From assembly GCA_017654935.2 (NCBI GenBank), contig CM065712.1, forward strand, positions 25,331,636 through 25,395,635: DNA of 64,000 nucleotides, read 5' to 3'. Below are positions 25,790 to 37,779 of this stretch, piece by piece. The translations under genes and the position numbers were made by a program. The notes under the pieces are model-generated. The model had not been told where the DNA came from and did not search any database. It saw only the letters and a list, made by a program, of their open reading frames with translations. This DNA is from Phymorhynchus buccinoides (taxonomy: Eukaryota; Mollusca; Gastropoda; Neogastropoda; Raphitomidae). How positions within the stretch are numbered: position 1 is the first letter of the stretch; each line of letters starts with the position of its first letter.

Positions 25790-26942
25790 CCCGTCTCTAT
25801 GCGTCTCCGTCTCTATGTGTTCCCGTCTCCATGCGTCTCCGTCTCTATGTGTTCCCGTCTCTATGCGTCAACGTCTCTATGTGTTCCCGTCTCTATGTGC
25901 CCCCGTCTCTATTTGTCCCCGTCTCTATGTGTCCCCGTCTCTATGTGTCGCCGTCTCTATGTGTTCCCGTCTCTATGTGCCCCCGTCTCCATTTGTCCCC
26001 GTCTCTATGCGTCCCCGTCTCTATGTGCCCCCGTCTCTATGTGTCCCCGTCTCTATGTGCCCCCGTCTCCATTTGTCCCCGTCTCTATGCGTCTCCGTGT
26101 GTCCCTGTCTCTATGTGTCCCCGTCTCTATGTGCCCCCGTATCTATGTGTCCCCGTCTCTATGTGCCCCCGTCTCCATTTGTCCCCGTCTCTATGTGTCC
26201 CCGTCTCCATTTGTCCCCGTCTCTATGTGTCCCCGTCTCTATGTGTCCCCGTCTCTATGTGTCCCTGTCTCTATGTGTCCCCGTCTCTATGTGTCCCCGT
26301 CTCTATGTGTTCCCGTCTCTATGTGTCCCCGTCTCTATTTGTCCCCGTCTCCATGTGTCCCCGTCTCTATGTATCCCCGTCTCTATGTGTCCCCGTCTCT
26401 ATGTGCCCCCGTCTCTATGTGTCCCCGTCTCTATGTGTCCCCGTCTCTATGTGTTCCCGTCTCTATGTGCCCCCGTCTCTATGTGCCCCCGTCTCTATGT
26501 GTCCCCGTCTCTATGTGTCCCCGTCTCTATGTGTCCCCGTCTCTATGTGCCCCCGTCTCTATGTGCCCCCGTCTCTATTTGTCCCCGTCTCTATGTGTCC
26601 CCGTCTCTATGTGTCCCCGTCTCTATGTGTCCCCGTCTCTATGTGTCCACGTCTCTATGTGTCCCCGTCTCTATGTGCCCCCGTCTCTATGTGTCCCCGT
26701 CTCTATGTGTTCCCGTCTCTATGTGTCCCCGTCTCTATGTGTCCCCGTCTCTATGTGTCCCCGTCTCTATGTGTCCCCGTCTCTATGTGTCCCCGTCTCT
26801 ATGTGCCCCCGTCTCCATATGTCCCCGTCTCTATGTGTCCCCGTCTCTATGTGTCCCCGTCTCTATGTGTCCCCGTCTCTATGTATCCCCGTCTCTATGT
26901 GTCCCCGTCTCTATGTGTCCCCGTCTCTATGTGTCCCCGTAT
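25790..26942. repeat. 16-bp minisatellite GTCTCTATGTGTCCCC
   Basis: About 72 units of GTCTCTATGTGTCCCC and variants (GTGCCCCC, TTTGTCCCC, GTTCCC). The unit has no stop in any forward frame and 16 is not a multiple of 3, so all three plus frames stay open for about 400 codons. This is an artefact of the unit, not evidence of a protein. Confidence 0.97.
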
Positions 26943-27038
26943 TCAGTGTAGCAGGCCCTGAAGGAATAGAGATCGGGTTTCGGATTAGGGTTAGAGTTTG
27001 TGTTTGGTGACGCATAGCATATAGAGAGATTTCTAGGC

Positions 27039-27305
27039 GGGGACACACGGTCACGGGGACACATAGTCACGGGGACACACAGACACGGGGACACACAGAG
27101 ACGGGGACACACAGACACGGGGACACATAGTCACGCGGGGACACACAGACACATAGTCACGAGGGGACACACAGACAGACACGGGGGGGGGGGGGGCATT
27201 ATAGAACGGAGGCGAATAGAGATGGAGATAGTCTTTTATAGATCGGGGACACAGAGATGAAATTGATGACACATGGAGACGGGGACACATAGAGACGGGG
27301 GACAT
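27039..27305. repeat. Inverted continuation of the 16-bp minisatellite
   Basis: Degenerate GGGGACACATAGAGAC and GGGGACACACAGACAC units are the complement of the array at 25790-26942. They are separated from it by about 95 bp containing GGATTAGGGTTAGAG. Confidence 0.9.
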
Positions 27306-27596
27306 TATAGAGTTGAGGACATCTCAATCATAAGCCCTAGATGGCCATGTAGTGTAGAGCGAATACGCAGTCACACTTGTTTTGGTACGATGTTCTGAAA
27401 ATTTGAAGGCGAATGTTTCGTGAAAATAATGTCCTTTTAATTAATTTAGAGGATGACACACGCTGTTCCCCTCGTTAAAATAACACAAAAAACAAGGGAC
27501 TCTATAAGATCGTGAAGGGAGACGGCGGATAGCTCATTCCCGTAATCCAATAACATTCCTGGAAAGTGCGCGTGCGTGTCTCTTGGGTCACGTGCG

Positions 27597-27597
<1 letters not shown>

Positions 27598-27653
<56 letters not shown>
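27598..27653. repeat. (GA)n microsatellite
   Basis: Pure GA repeat. Related tracts are at 28289-28358, 28820-28873 and 28941-29006. Confidence 0.95.
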
Positions 27654-27657
<4 letters not shown>

Positions 27658-27730
27658 TATGTTTTTCATTGGCTTTCTTTTTATAATTTTGTTTGAGAAA
27701 CAAATGTTATTGGACGTGCTTCTTGTCGCA

Positions 27731-27959
27731 GTCAAAAAAGTCGCTCGTTCAAATAAATCGCCCGGCTACTATGAGAGTGTGTATTTGCGACATTTTGCCA
27801 CATTGAGCATGAACCACAAATTTCACTTTTTTCTAGGGTTAGGGATAGGGTTAGGGTTAGGTAAATGGTTCAAGTAAAGAAAGAGTGAAATTTGTGGTTG
27901 TCGCAAATACACACTCTCATAGTAGCGGGCGATTTATTTGAACGAGCGACTTTTTTGAC
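27731..27959. repeat. Inverted repeat with TTAGGG-type loop
   Basis: Arms of about 60-80 bp (outer GTCAAAAAAGTCGCTCG and complement; inner ACCACAAATTTCACT) enclose TAGGGTTAGGGATAGGGTTA and one more GGGTTAGG. The left arm has an extra 21 bp. The right arm lies 169 bp downstream. Confidence 0.92.
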
Positions 27960-28279
27960 TTTGACACAAAGATGATTGAGCAATCCGTTTAAGATTCTTT
28001 GGACTTCTCCACTTCTGAGTTAGTTTACAACGGACACATCGTCGAACATGTTGTATACAGCGGGGAGACCAGTGGAAACTGAAAACCGGACACATACGCA
28101 CCTTGTCCATTGTGGCCATATGGCCTGGGAACGCTGAAGAAGAAGAATACAGTTATTGCCAGGATTTATACACATTTATTACTCGCCTTTCAACACAAAC
28201 CCAACATTAACACTTCTGTTGTCATTTCACAGCAGACGACAGAAAAGCTGTGAACAAGGGAGATAATTAATCAGGGTGT

Positions 28280-28317
28280 GGTACACGAGAGAGAGAGAGA
28301 GGGGGGGGGGGGGGCGA

Positions 28318-28363
<46 letters not shown>

Positions 28364-28816
28364 CGAGCCAATTGGCTCAGGGGTGATATGATTGAAGTTT
28401 ATAAAATATGTCACCATTTATACGATTATTCCACTACTAACAGCCTACTAACTCTTTGTGAGGGTGATGGAACCCGTGGCCATAACTTTAAGCTGTACAA
28501 AAAAGATACTAACACCAGACTAGCACAAAACCTTTTTACTAACAGAGTAATAAATGCATGGAATAACCTTCCCGATGAAGCAGTTAATGCAAAGTCATTA
28601 AATTCATTCAAAAATATCATAGACAAGTTTTTCCAAAACAAAATGTATTCAGTTAATATACAGATTTAAAGGAATAAAACACAGATGCCTTAGTAGTCAT
28701 CAGTGAATGAAGCCAAACCAAATAAAAATCAAAAACATATTTAGAGGGCAAAAGGCTAAACAAAATAGCCTATAGTGCCATTTATGCTATGCTAATAGTA
28801 CACGATTGTATGTTAA

Positions 28817-28876
<60 letters not shown>

Positions 28877-28937
28877 TGGACAACTTTATTTGACAAGGAT
28901 AAAGATTTTAGGCGATGCCTATTCTTACAATCTGTCC

Positions 28938-29006
<69 letters not shown>
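28280..29006. repeat. (GA)n tracts flanking LINE remnants
   Basis: GA runs at 28289-28358, 28820-28873 and 28941-29006. A short block AAGGATAAAGATTTTAGGCG between the last two also occurs inverted near 42960-42985 next to (CT)n, suggesting a LINE or SINE tail ending in GA. Confidence 0.85.
28376..28672 (+). pseudogene. 5'-truncated LINE remnant (end of ORF2)
   Basis: It reads RGDMIEVYKICHHLYDY, GTRGHNFKLYKK, FTNRVINAWNNLPDEAVNA and SLNSFKNIIDKFF. This is the usual C-terminal signature of Jockey/CR1/Rex1-type LINEs (RGDxIExYKI...RVxxxWNxLP...SxxxFKxxLD). It starts directly after a (GA)n run, and its 3' UTR continues to about 28815. Confidence 0.8.
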
Positions 29007-29008
<2 letters not shown>

Positions 29009-29216
29009 TGTAGCATTCTCAAAATGGATTTGTTCTCAACATGTCTACGCATGTGCGAAATAATTCATGGCGTACCATCAAAATTTATCTTTTCTGTATT
29101 CGACAATAAATTGACCCTAAATCTATCCCTAACCCTATTCATAACCCCAACCCAACCCTAACTCTTCGCACATGCGCAGACATGTTGAGAACAAATCCAT
29201 TTTGAGAACGCCACAC
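29007..29216. repeat. Inverted repeat with CCCTAA-type loop
   Basis: 53-bp arms (29007-29059 and 29165-29216), over 90% complementary, share TTCTCAAAATGGATTTGTTC. The loop holds degenerate CCCTAA repeats (GACCCTAAATC, ATCCCTAACCCTATT, AACCCTAACTC). Confidence 0.92.
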
Positions 29217-29559
29217 CTGATACACGGATGCGCTCATAATTATCCAATCTAATGTAAAATCTGCAGTTTGTTCTTTACGCACTGTTTTCATGCGTTTTTA
29301 TGTATGTGTACAGCCGACACATTCCGATTTCGGAGTAGCTCGGCGATGCTGCGACCCCTCGGCGTCACTACACAACACTACTTTGCAGCCGCTCGGCGTT
29401 GCACTTGTAGATTTTATTGCAAGCACGAATGATTAATCGTGATGCAAAGATAATGATCGTGTTGAAGGAAACACATGCACGCTTCCGCATGCATGTGTGT
29501 GTGTGTGTGTGTGTCTGTCTGTCTGTGCGCACACACACAACTCGCATACGCAGAAACAC

Positions 29560-29925
29560 ATACAGACACAGCAACACACAGACACAGAAACACTACACAC
29601 ATACAGACAGAAAAACACTACACACATACAGACAGAAAAACACTACACACATACAGACAGAAAAACACTACACACACAGACACAAAAACACTACACACAT
29701 ACAGACAGAAAAACACTACACACACACACACACTACACACATACAGACAGAAAAACACTACACACATACAGACAGAAAAACACTACACACATACAGACAG
29801 AAAAACACTACACACATACAGACAGAAAAACACTACACACACAAAAACACTACACACATACAAACACACAAAAACACACACACAGACACAAAAACACTAC
29901 ACACACACAAAAACACATAGAAAGA
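29560..29925. repeat. 25-bp minisatellite CACTACACACATACAGACAG
   Basis: Roughly 10 to 12 copies of CACTACACACATACAGACAG plus AAAAA, some shortened. All three forward frames are open, an artefact of the unit. Preceded by (GT)n and followed by AT-rich sequence. Confidence 0.93.
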
Positions 29926-30029
29926 AACCGGAAACAATGGTAAGAAAATAATCGGTAAAAAAATAGTATCAGGAAAAAAAAAGGAGTAACAACCAATATT
30001 GAGTATCATGTGTGTGTTTGTGCATGTAC

Positions 30030-30249
30030 CAGACCTGTTTACTCTACTCTTTTTGAGTAGTATTCTACTCAGTTTGGTCCTCTACTACTCTTAAGAACTG
30101 AAAATAATGCTCTTTAATTCTTGATTACTACTCATTTTCAGTGAACCTTATTTGATGGTTTAATGAATAAAACTACACATTTTGCTCCAGAACTACTCAT
30201 TTCAGCTATCCAGACTACTCAAGACTGTGTAGGGGGGGTAACAGGTCTG
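30030..30249. mobile_element. hAT-like MITE, CAGACCTGTTTAC ends, copy 2
   Basis: A 220-bp copy in the opposite orientation to the one at 23825. Flanks are ATGTAC and ATGTAT (5 of 6 match). Confidence 0.85.
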
Positions 30250-30738
30250 ATGTATACATTCATGTGTACGCGCGCATCGTGCATGTTTGCATCAGTTTTC
30301 TCTCTGTGTGTGTGTACGGACGTGTGTGTGAGTGTGATTATATGTGTGTGTCAATATGTGTGTGTGTGTGCGCGCGCGCATGCATGCATGTGTTGTGTTC
30401 GTGTGCCAAACTCACCCTCACACACAAACTACAACAAGAAAGTCTCTCATGTCAATATATAATTGATTGATATAATTAACATAATTCAATGCAGAACAGA
30501 GAAAAGACCAAAGAGATTAAACGTATACTTCTCACATAAAGCAGGGGATAATGACTTTGCCAAAATCACCACGGGTTCAATAACCAGAACACAAGTTCCA
30601 TTTCATGTCAAAATGACCGTAGTTCAGCCTTTCTTGGCTGTAAAACTGAAGACAAAAATCATTGATAAAACATCACATGACTGCCAGAGACGATAAACAT
30701 CAGTGGGTGTGTTATTCGAAACCACAAAACACTTTTAA

Positions 30739-31356
30739 CCCTCTTGCATTTATTCCGGCCCAAACCGCCCAGCCTGAAGTTGCCTCTTGTATTCCGCCCC
30801 AAACCGCCCAGCTTGCCCCCCCACTCTGAGAAGTTGCCTCTGTGTTGATTCAAGCCGCCAAAAGACAATCACGCCCGTAGCTTGCCTATGAAGAAGCTTC
30901 TCACTGGCACTCTGAGTAACCCCCTCTGTGAAAGCAGTTTTTTTTCATCACGCACTAACTTCTGGCTTGTTCTACACACACTATGAAGAAGCTTCTCACT
31001 GGCAGTGATGCGATAGTAACTGTATGGCGCTCTGTGTGCTTCAAAAGACAGTTTTTCCCGTATCACGCACTAACTTCTGGCTCGTTCTACACACACTATG
31101 AAGAAGCTTCTCACTGGCAGTGATGCGATAGTAACTGTATGGCGCTCTGTGTGCTTCAAAAGACAGTTTTTCCCGTATCACGCACTAACTTCTGGCTTGT
31201 TCTACACACACTATGAAGAAGCTTCTCACTTGCAGTGATGCGATAGTAACTGTATGGCGCTCTGTGTGCTTCAAAAGACAGTTTTTCCCGAAAATGCGTG
31301 AAAGAATCTGAACACTAGAAGAAGTTTTGTATGCAGCAAATGCGATTGCAAGAGGG
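30739..31356. mobile_element. TTAA-flanked element with internal 117-bp tandem repeat
   Basis: Ends CCCTCTTGCATTT and TTGCAAGAGGG are flanked by TTAA on both sides (30735, 31357). Inside, about three copies of a 117-bp unit (starting CGCACTAACTTCTGGC) occupy 30950-31290. No ORF is recognised. Confidence 0.8.
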
Positions 31357-31456
31357 TTAAACAGTTGACAGATTGTTGGGCCACTGTTTGCTGCCAGGCA
31401 TTCCAGGCAATGCTTTCTCACGCTCTGGAACAGTATCCCCTTATTTACTTCACTAT

Positions 31457-32062
31457 CAGGCATGAAAGTGGATGGAGATCAAAAAAGAGGAAAAAATTTC
31501 GTCCGAGAAATCCTTCCACCCGCATTTTTAACTCACGTCGGTAGTTTTGTTGAGCGGGGGGGGGGGGGGGGGGGGGGGGGGTACAAATGTTCCCCCCAAA
31601 TTTTTTTTCAACACAAACAACTTTCAAGGTTCAAACAATTAAAAAAAATTCAGCCGAGCACAAATCCTTCCACCCGGATTTTCACATATTGTCCAACGTT
31701 TTGTTCACGGGGGGGGGGGGGCGCTAGACGACGTTCCAACATTTTTTTTCCTACCTCACGTCACTAATTTTATTCAGCGAGGAGGGGTCCAAACATTTCG
31801 TCGGCTAAACTTCCACACACATTTTCAACTGACATCGATGCTTTTCGTCAGCGAGAGATACTCATCTCGCCTTCCTTCGCACAACTTTGAATCGAGTGAG
31901 CTAAAGCGACTTCCGGTTAACCAGTTTGAGAATCGCCAAATACAGACTTGTACATATACGAATAAGGCAAGATCGGTTATTTACACGGATTTTTTTTTTT
32001 CCACGGAAGTTTTCGAAAATGTACGCGGATTTTCCGCGAAAAGCGGAACTCTTTCATGCCTG
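31457..32062. mobile_element. CAGGCATGAAAG element, 606 bp, copy 1
   Basis: TIRs CAGGCATGAAAG / CTTTCATGCCTG, with 5-bp duplication ACTAT on both sides. Subterminal GCGGATTTTCCGCG repeats and poly-G runs are present. About 85-90% similar by eye to 48467-49078. Confidence 0.9.
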
Positions 32063-32540
32063 ACTATAGTCTCTTGAACATTTTCTGGAGGAGGATGTTT
32101 TTCCATCCCTATATCCCCCTATGGTGCCAGCTGAAATTGACAAACGCCAGTGTTGGGCAGATTGCAACATTCAAAATGACAATTCGTGTCTCCACTGAGC
32201 ACATTGTGTGCAAGATCCCCTTCACATCCACGAAACCCAGACCTTCCCACGGTCTACAAGGTCCCCTGACCATTTTCAATCGAATGCCTCGCAGGAAACC
32301 GTGGTCCAACACATTTTCAACTGTTTTATGACTATTTTTGTGACTTTTGGACATTGCACCCATTGATGTCCGTCTTCTCTGGCAATCACGTGACGTCTCA
32401 AAATTAAATTAAGTCTTCGATTTTATGTTCAAGGAATAACATACTTCTGTTTTCCAATTGAATAGAACTTATAATTTTTGTTCATGAACCCATGGTGCTC
32501 TTACAAAACACAATATGCCTTACTTTCTGTGAGCAGTATA

Positions 32541-32543
32541 CAT

Positions 32544-32592
<49 letters not shown>

Positions 32593-32830
32593 TAGTAGTA
32601 GTAGTAGTAGCAGACAAATAAGGGAGACAACTACTTCGACACCAAGCACACACACCGAATCATCGTCATCGGACACAATAATAAAAAACAGAATAAGAAC
32701 TTTTGTCCACCAAAAAATATGCACATCACCACCATCATCATCATCATCGCCACTATCATCTATTAACATCAACATCTATCATCAACATTATCATCATCAA
32801 TTATTCCTGAAATTCATCCAACACACATAA
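32541..32830. repeat. (TAG)n and (CAT)n simple repeats
   Basis: TAG repeats at 32541-32611 and CAT repeats near 32728-32800. From 32830 to 33100 the sequence is AT-rich and I see nothing else. Confidence 0.9.
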
Positions 32831-33104
32831 CATTGCAATGAAAGCCAATTTTGAAAAATAATAGCTTGTTTTCACCCCCCAAAAAACAACACACCCACAC
32901 TCTCATTTAAAAAAAAAAATCAATTAGCCGCATCAACAACAATAACAACACAAATAACAACACATCAATGTTGTGTCAAGTACTTTAACTTTCTATTGCG
33001 TGAAAGCAAAAAGATTAAAAACAAAAACAAAAAAACAGCAAGAAAGATGCTTATAAAAAACACACGTATTTGATGAAAAAAAAATGATACCATATTCTAC
33101 ACTA

Positions 33105-33184
33105 TGGAATAAACCGTATTCTACACTATGGAATAAACCGTATTTTACACTATGGAATAAACCGTATTTTACACTATGGAATAT
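33105..33184. repeat. Short tandem repeat ACACTATGGAATAAACCGTA
   Basis: About four copies of a 23-24-bp unit abut the left end of the ATAAGGCGCA element. The unit includes the element tip ACCGTATT. Confidence 0.8.
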
Positions 33185-34099
33185 ACCGTATTTTACGGAC
33201 TAAAAGGCGTATCTAATTATAAGGCGCACCCCCCAAACTTGACTAAAAATTCAGATTTTGTTACTCTATTACCAGTCATATTATAAGGCGCAGGGGTCTC
33301 AGTCTGGGGAAAAGGTATTGCATTATAGTCTGTAACATACTGTACTATATGTTCTTGCTGTATTATCAGTCACATTATAAGGCGCAGGGGTCTCAGTCTG
33401 GGGGAAAGGTATCGCCTTATAGTCTGTAACATACTGTACTATATGTTCTTACTGTATTATCAGTCACATTATAAGGCGCAGGGGTCTCAGTCTGGGAAAA
33501 AAGTATCGCCTTATAGTCTGTAACATACTGTACTATATGTTCTTACTGTATTATCAGTCACATTATAAGGCGCAGGGGTCTCAGTCTGGGCAAAAAGTAT
33601 CGCCTTATAGTCTGTAACATACTGTACTATATGTTCTTACTGTATTATCAGTCACATTATAAGGCGCAGGGGTCTCAGTCTGGGAAAAAAGTATCGCCTT
33701 ATAGTCTGTAACATACTGTACTATATGTTCTTACTGTATTATCTGTCACATTATAAGGCGCAGGGGTCTCAGTCTGGGCAAAAAGTATCGCCTTATAGTC
33801 TGTAACATACTGTACTATATGTTCTTACTTACTTATTATCTGTCACATTATAAGGCGCAGGGGTCTCAGTCTGGGCAAAAAGTATCGCCTTATAGTCTGT
33901 AACATACTGTACTATATGTTCTTACTGTATTATCTGTCACATTATAAGGCGCAGGGGTCTCAGTCTGGGCAAAAAGTATCGCCTTATAGTCTGTAACATA
34001 CTGTACTATATGTTCTTACTGTATTATCTGTCACATTATAAGGCGCAGGGGTCTCAGTCTGGACAAAAAGTATTGCCTTATAGTCCGATAAATACGGTA
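33185..34099. mobile_element. 'ATAAGGCGCA' element with expanded internal tandem repeat
   Basis: Outer ends ACCGTATTTTACGGAC and GTCCGATAAATACGGTA are imperfect inverted repeats. Inside are nine copies of a 94-95-bp unit, each with ATAAGGCGCAGGGGTCTCAG and ATCGCCTTATAGTC. Compact relatives are at 35700-35868 and 56990-57475. Confidence 0.8.
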
Positions 34100-34558
34100 G
34101 TGTTTTTTTTAACTTTATCAGAAGTAAGTTGTTGTTTTTCTATGACACATAATGCCACAATTACCCTTTTGCATTATTTTTTAGAATATTTCGTTATTCA
34201 CAGATTCACAGAGGCTATGGGCTGTAAGCCTTTTGCCCTCGATGATGTAATTTCTTTGTACAGAGCTTGATTGACTTTAGTGCCTGTGGATTTAGTTTTG
34301 ACGTTAGTGTAGAACTAACACTCAATTTTACAATTTAATGCAAGTCCAAATTGGTAGAGAACATTCGTGTTGCTAATTCCTTATCAGTGTGATTTTTAAA
34401 GGCATTCACAGATGGTGCATTGACGGTATTATGGGACAAACTATTCTATAAATGTATTAATATTGTGTGATGTAAAACCAGTCAGTGTAGAAAGTGTGTA
34501 ATGCAGAAAAAACTCCACATGTGTGTGTGCGTGTGTGTTTGTGTGTGTGTGTATGTGT

Positions 34559-34589
<31 letters not shown>

Positions 34590-34811
34590 TGTGTGTGTGT
34601 GATGTCATTCAGCACAAGTAGTTCTCCCACCTTCTGGAAGTTCTGTGCTAGTAACTTCCTCAAATCTCTTCGACTCAATCTTTTCCTTTTCCTTACGGGC
34701 ATCTACTACATTACTGCCTTAGTTGTTGGTCCATCCTCCTTAGTTTGGGTTAGGTACATTATAGTCACAGAGGCGTCTCTGTGAAATTCGGGTTGCTCCC
34801 ACCTGGAGAGC

Positions 34812-34952
34812 CAGGCATGGGAATTGTCAGAGACAAAAAAACTCTGAAAAGCCCCCCAATTGAAGTATTTAGTAACAAAAACGAAGTATTTAGTAACAAT
34901 TTAAAAAAAAATCCGCGGAAATCCGTGAATTCGCGAACAATTCCCATGCCTG
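34812..34952. mobile_element. CAGGCATGGGAATTGT MITE, 141 bp
   Basis: TIRs CAGGCATGGGAATTGT / ACAATTCCCATGCCTG, with 5-bp duplication AGAGC. It shares the CAGGCATG tip with the 606-bp family. It is inserted in a SINE-like sequence (GTCACAGAGGCGTCTCTG at 34764). Confidence 0.9.
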
Positions 34953-35224
34953 AGAGCGCATTGCACAGCCAGAGGCCCGCTACCCCTTTTTTTTTGCATG
35001 CGATTTTTGTGTGACTGGTAAGGAAGGAAATGGAGAGGGGTAAATAAGAGACAGGAAACAGATCGTAAGTACAAAAATTATATATTAAATACAGCAATCA
35101 ATCAAATAAATGTTAGAACTATATTAAATTAAACAAGTGCAACGCCGAGCGGCTGCAAAGTCCCCTCGCAGCATCGTCGAGCTACTCCGAAATCGGAATG
35201 TGTCGGCTGTACACATACATAAAA

Positions 35225-35630
35225 ACTGAATAGTTTTTTTTATATATAGCCTTGGGGTTCGGACCCGTGATTTGAGCGCGCGCGATCATGCGCACAGAAA
35301 AATTCATGACAACTGTGTTATAGACCATTCATCAAGAAATGTTGTGAAAAAGACTGCATTAAAATACATGCAAAACTTCGCGAGATATTAGCGATTATGT
35401 GTTTCGGGGTTTGAACCCCCGTAACTGGCGCGACCTTGACCTTAATGTAAAACTAAATACACCAGTGGATAGCTTGCATCTTGGCAAACTAGTATACCGA
35501 ATTTGATGATGATAGACTGAATAGTTTTTGAGAAAAACGGACGAATAGCCGGACGGACGGAGGCACGCCGGACGGACGGACACCGGACCAGACAAAAACA
35601 ATAGCTCCCCAAACCTTCGGCTCGGGGACT
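35225..35630. repeat. Dispersed repeat ending ACGGACGGA...CTCGGGGACTA
   Basis: The block carries GAGCGCGCGCGATCATGCGC, GTTTGAACCCCCG and a (CGGA)n stretch, ending CCTTCGGCTCGGGGACTAAT. It looks like a dispersed element, but only this copy is seen here. An inverted pair, GTGCAACGCCGAGCGGCTGC at 35139 and its complement near 29385, marks another shared repeat just upstream. Confidence 0.45.
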
Positions 35631-35699
35631 AATAAAAAAAAGAATGCAGCTATGTTAGTCAAAACGCTTTGACATTTATCTTACAATAGAATAGATTTT

Positions 35700-35868
35700 A
35701 TATTTTTCTGACTATAAGGCGCACCTTTGCATAAGGCGCTCCCCAACAATTGTACCCAAATTTCATATTTTCTTATTATATTTTCTTACTATTTTATGTC
35801 ATATTATAAGGCGCAGGGGTCCGAGTCTGGGGAAAAAGTATCGCCTTATAGTCAGAAAAATAGGGTAG
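35700..35868. mobile_element. Compact 'ATAAGGCGCA' element
   Basis: Ends TATTTTTCTGACTATAAGGC and GCCTTATAGTCAGAAAAATA form a clear TIR. The centre has one CGCAGGGGTCCGAGTCTGG unit. Confidence 0.8.
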
Positions 35869-36354
35869 TCAGTTATAACAATCACTAAAATGGTGACAAT
35901 GATAATAATAATGAGGGTTTAGTGCACCCCAAAACAACGAAAACGAGGATCCTGAGCCCTCCCCCAAAAACACACATCACGTTTCTTTTCAATAAAATGC
36001 AAATGGAAAAAAACAAAAATTAGGTGAAAAAGCTGTGTACACACACACACGCGGTAACAGATTATGTACTTTATCACGTACATAGCGTATTTTGTTCCAT
36101 GTTTTAATAATAATTTATGTAACACGAAATGCACACCAACACCCCCCCCCCCCCCCCAACATATATTTTTTTAATTCAGACATATACACATAGTGGCACA
36201 CACACACACAAACACAGGCACAAATTCATTATTCATCTTGAAACAGGCATGCAAAAAGCATACGATACATGGTAGCGGCAAACTTTCACGCACACATTCA
36301 CATAGTTCTTCTTATCCCTCACTTGGCCAAATCTGATTTCTTTTTTTTGTAAAA

Positions 36355-36371
36355 TCTCTCTCTCTCTCTGT

Positions 36372-36405
<34 letters not shown>

Positions 36406-37175
36406 TCTTCCCACCACCACCCACCATAAACACACAGACTACTATAAAGGCAATGTTAATATTTTATACAAATCAAATTGTTTTTTGTATCGTGCGAAAA
36501 AAAGAGAGCGAAGCACGGACACAAGGATAGATAATAATTACGTTTCCAAATCATCAATACACACCATCATGTCTTCTGAGAAAATAGACCATCATTCTAA
36601 TAGCAATAATCATAATAATATAGGGATGAATATCGGAACCAACTGTATGATACGTTGCAGCTTTAAAGGTGCAGTCCGGCGGGTGAGCGATTGTTTTCGT
36701 TTTGCACCTCTGCGGTGGAACAGGTTTGGGGGGAAAAAAATGGCTTCCTATCATTAGAATGGGCGCCATTTTCTTCCCCCCCCAAACCTGTTCCACCGCA
36801 GAGGTGCAAAACGAAAACGATCGCTCACCCGCCGGACTGCACCTTTAACCGTCATTTTATGCACGTGAGCGAGCAAGTGCGCACACACACACGCACAGTC
36901 TGCTAGTTTTTCAAAGCACAAATCTATGATGTTTCTCTCTCTCTCTTTGTAGTTTCTTAATCTTACACACACACACACACACACACACGCACGCACGCAC
37001 ACTCACACACACAGTCTGCTAGTTTTTCAAAGCACAAATCTATGATTGATTGCTTCTCTCTCTCTCTTTGTAGTTTCTTTCGTACACACACACGCACGCA
37101 CACACATGTGAGCGCACACACACAGTCTGCCACTTATTCAAGCACAAATCTATGATTGTTTCTCTCTCTCTGTGT

Positions 37176-37228
<53 letters not shown>

Positions 37229-37400
37229 CTGCTAGTTTTTCAAAGCACAAATCTATGATTGCTTCTCTCTCTCTCTTTCTAGTTTCTTTCTTACACACAC
37301 ACACACACATGCACACCGTAAAAAAGGATGTAAAAAAGTTTATCAAGCTTATTCTTTTAGCGTCAATAAAGCTCATTTTGGCTTGACTTGACTTGACGCA
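36355..37400. repeat. Tandem 130-190-bp units with (CA)n and TCTGCTAGTTTTTCAAAG
   Basis: Four units near 36890-37300 repeat CAGTCTGCTAGTTTTTCAAA, GCACAAATCTATGATTG, TCTCTCTCTTTGTAGTTTC and a (CA)n run. A (CTTGA)n LINE-like tail is at 37380. Confidence 0.8.
36663..36848. mobile_element. Palindromic MITE with TTAAAGGTGCAGTCCGG ends
   Basis: An almost perfect 186-bp hairpin. Arms run from TTAAAGGTGCAGTCCGGCGG to its complement through CACCTCTGCGGTGGAAC, with a short centre around ATGGCTTCCTATCATTAG. The ends may include a TTAA or TA target. Confidence 0.85.
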
Positions 37401-37779
37401 CCCACACACACATACACCCACACCAACATCTTCCGACGTTCAAAAGCGCAATATGTTGTTGCTTCCAATAAGGAAATAAAATGTTTTGCTTTGCCAGTTG
37501 CACTCCATATCATATCAACCCTCAAATAAAAGCCCCAAAACCAACACATTCGAACTAAGAACCCATCGCAAAGGTGTACAAAAGCTCGATCATTCATGTC
37601 AAACCCTTCAGTTCCAAAGAAAACCACCCCAAAGTTCAGAGTCGATGATGAATGTATGCATCGTCTAATAATGCTTCAGGACATTCACGATTTTGCCGTA
37701 TTTCAAAAAAAAAAAGAGCCCGGCAAACCGGCAACACAGACGTTACTCACAGACGGCACAGAAGGGAATTTCTTCTTCT

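Noticed and set aside
25665..27010. Three overlapping forward frames of about 400-440 codons
   Set aside because: They are the same 16-bp minisatellite read in three frames; the unit lacks stops in every forward frame.
27820..27870. True chromosome end or telomere
   Set aside because: Only a few TTAGGG units are present, with ordinary sequence on both sides.
29417..29951. His-Thr-rich frames of about 160 codons
   Set aside because: They are the 25-bp CA-rich minisatellite, open in all forward frames.
33185..34099. CRISPR-like array (regular 94-bp repeats)
   Set aside because: Units are contiguous with no unique spacers, lie inside TIRs, and the genome is eukaryotic.
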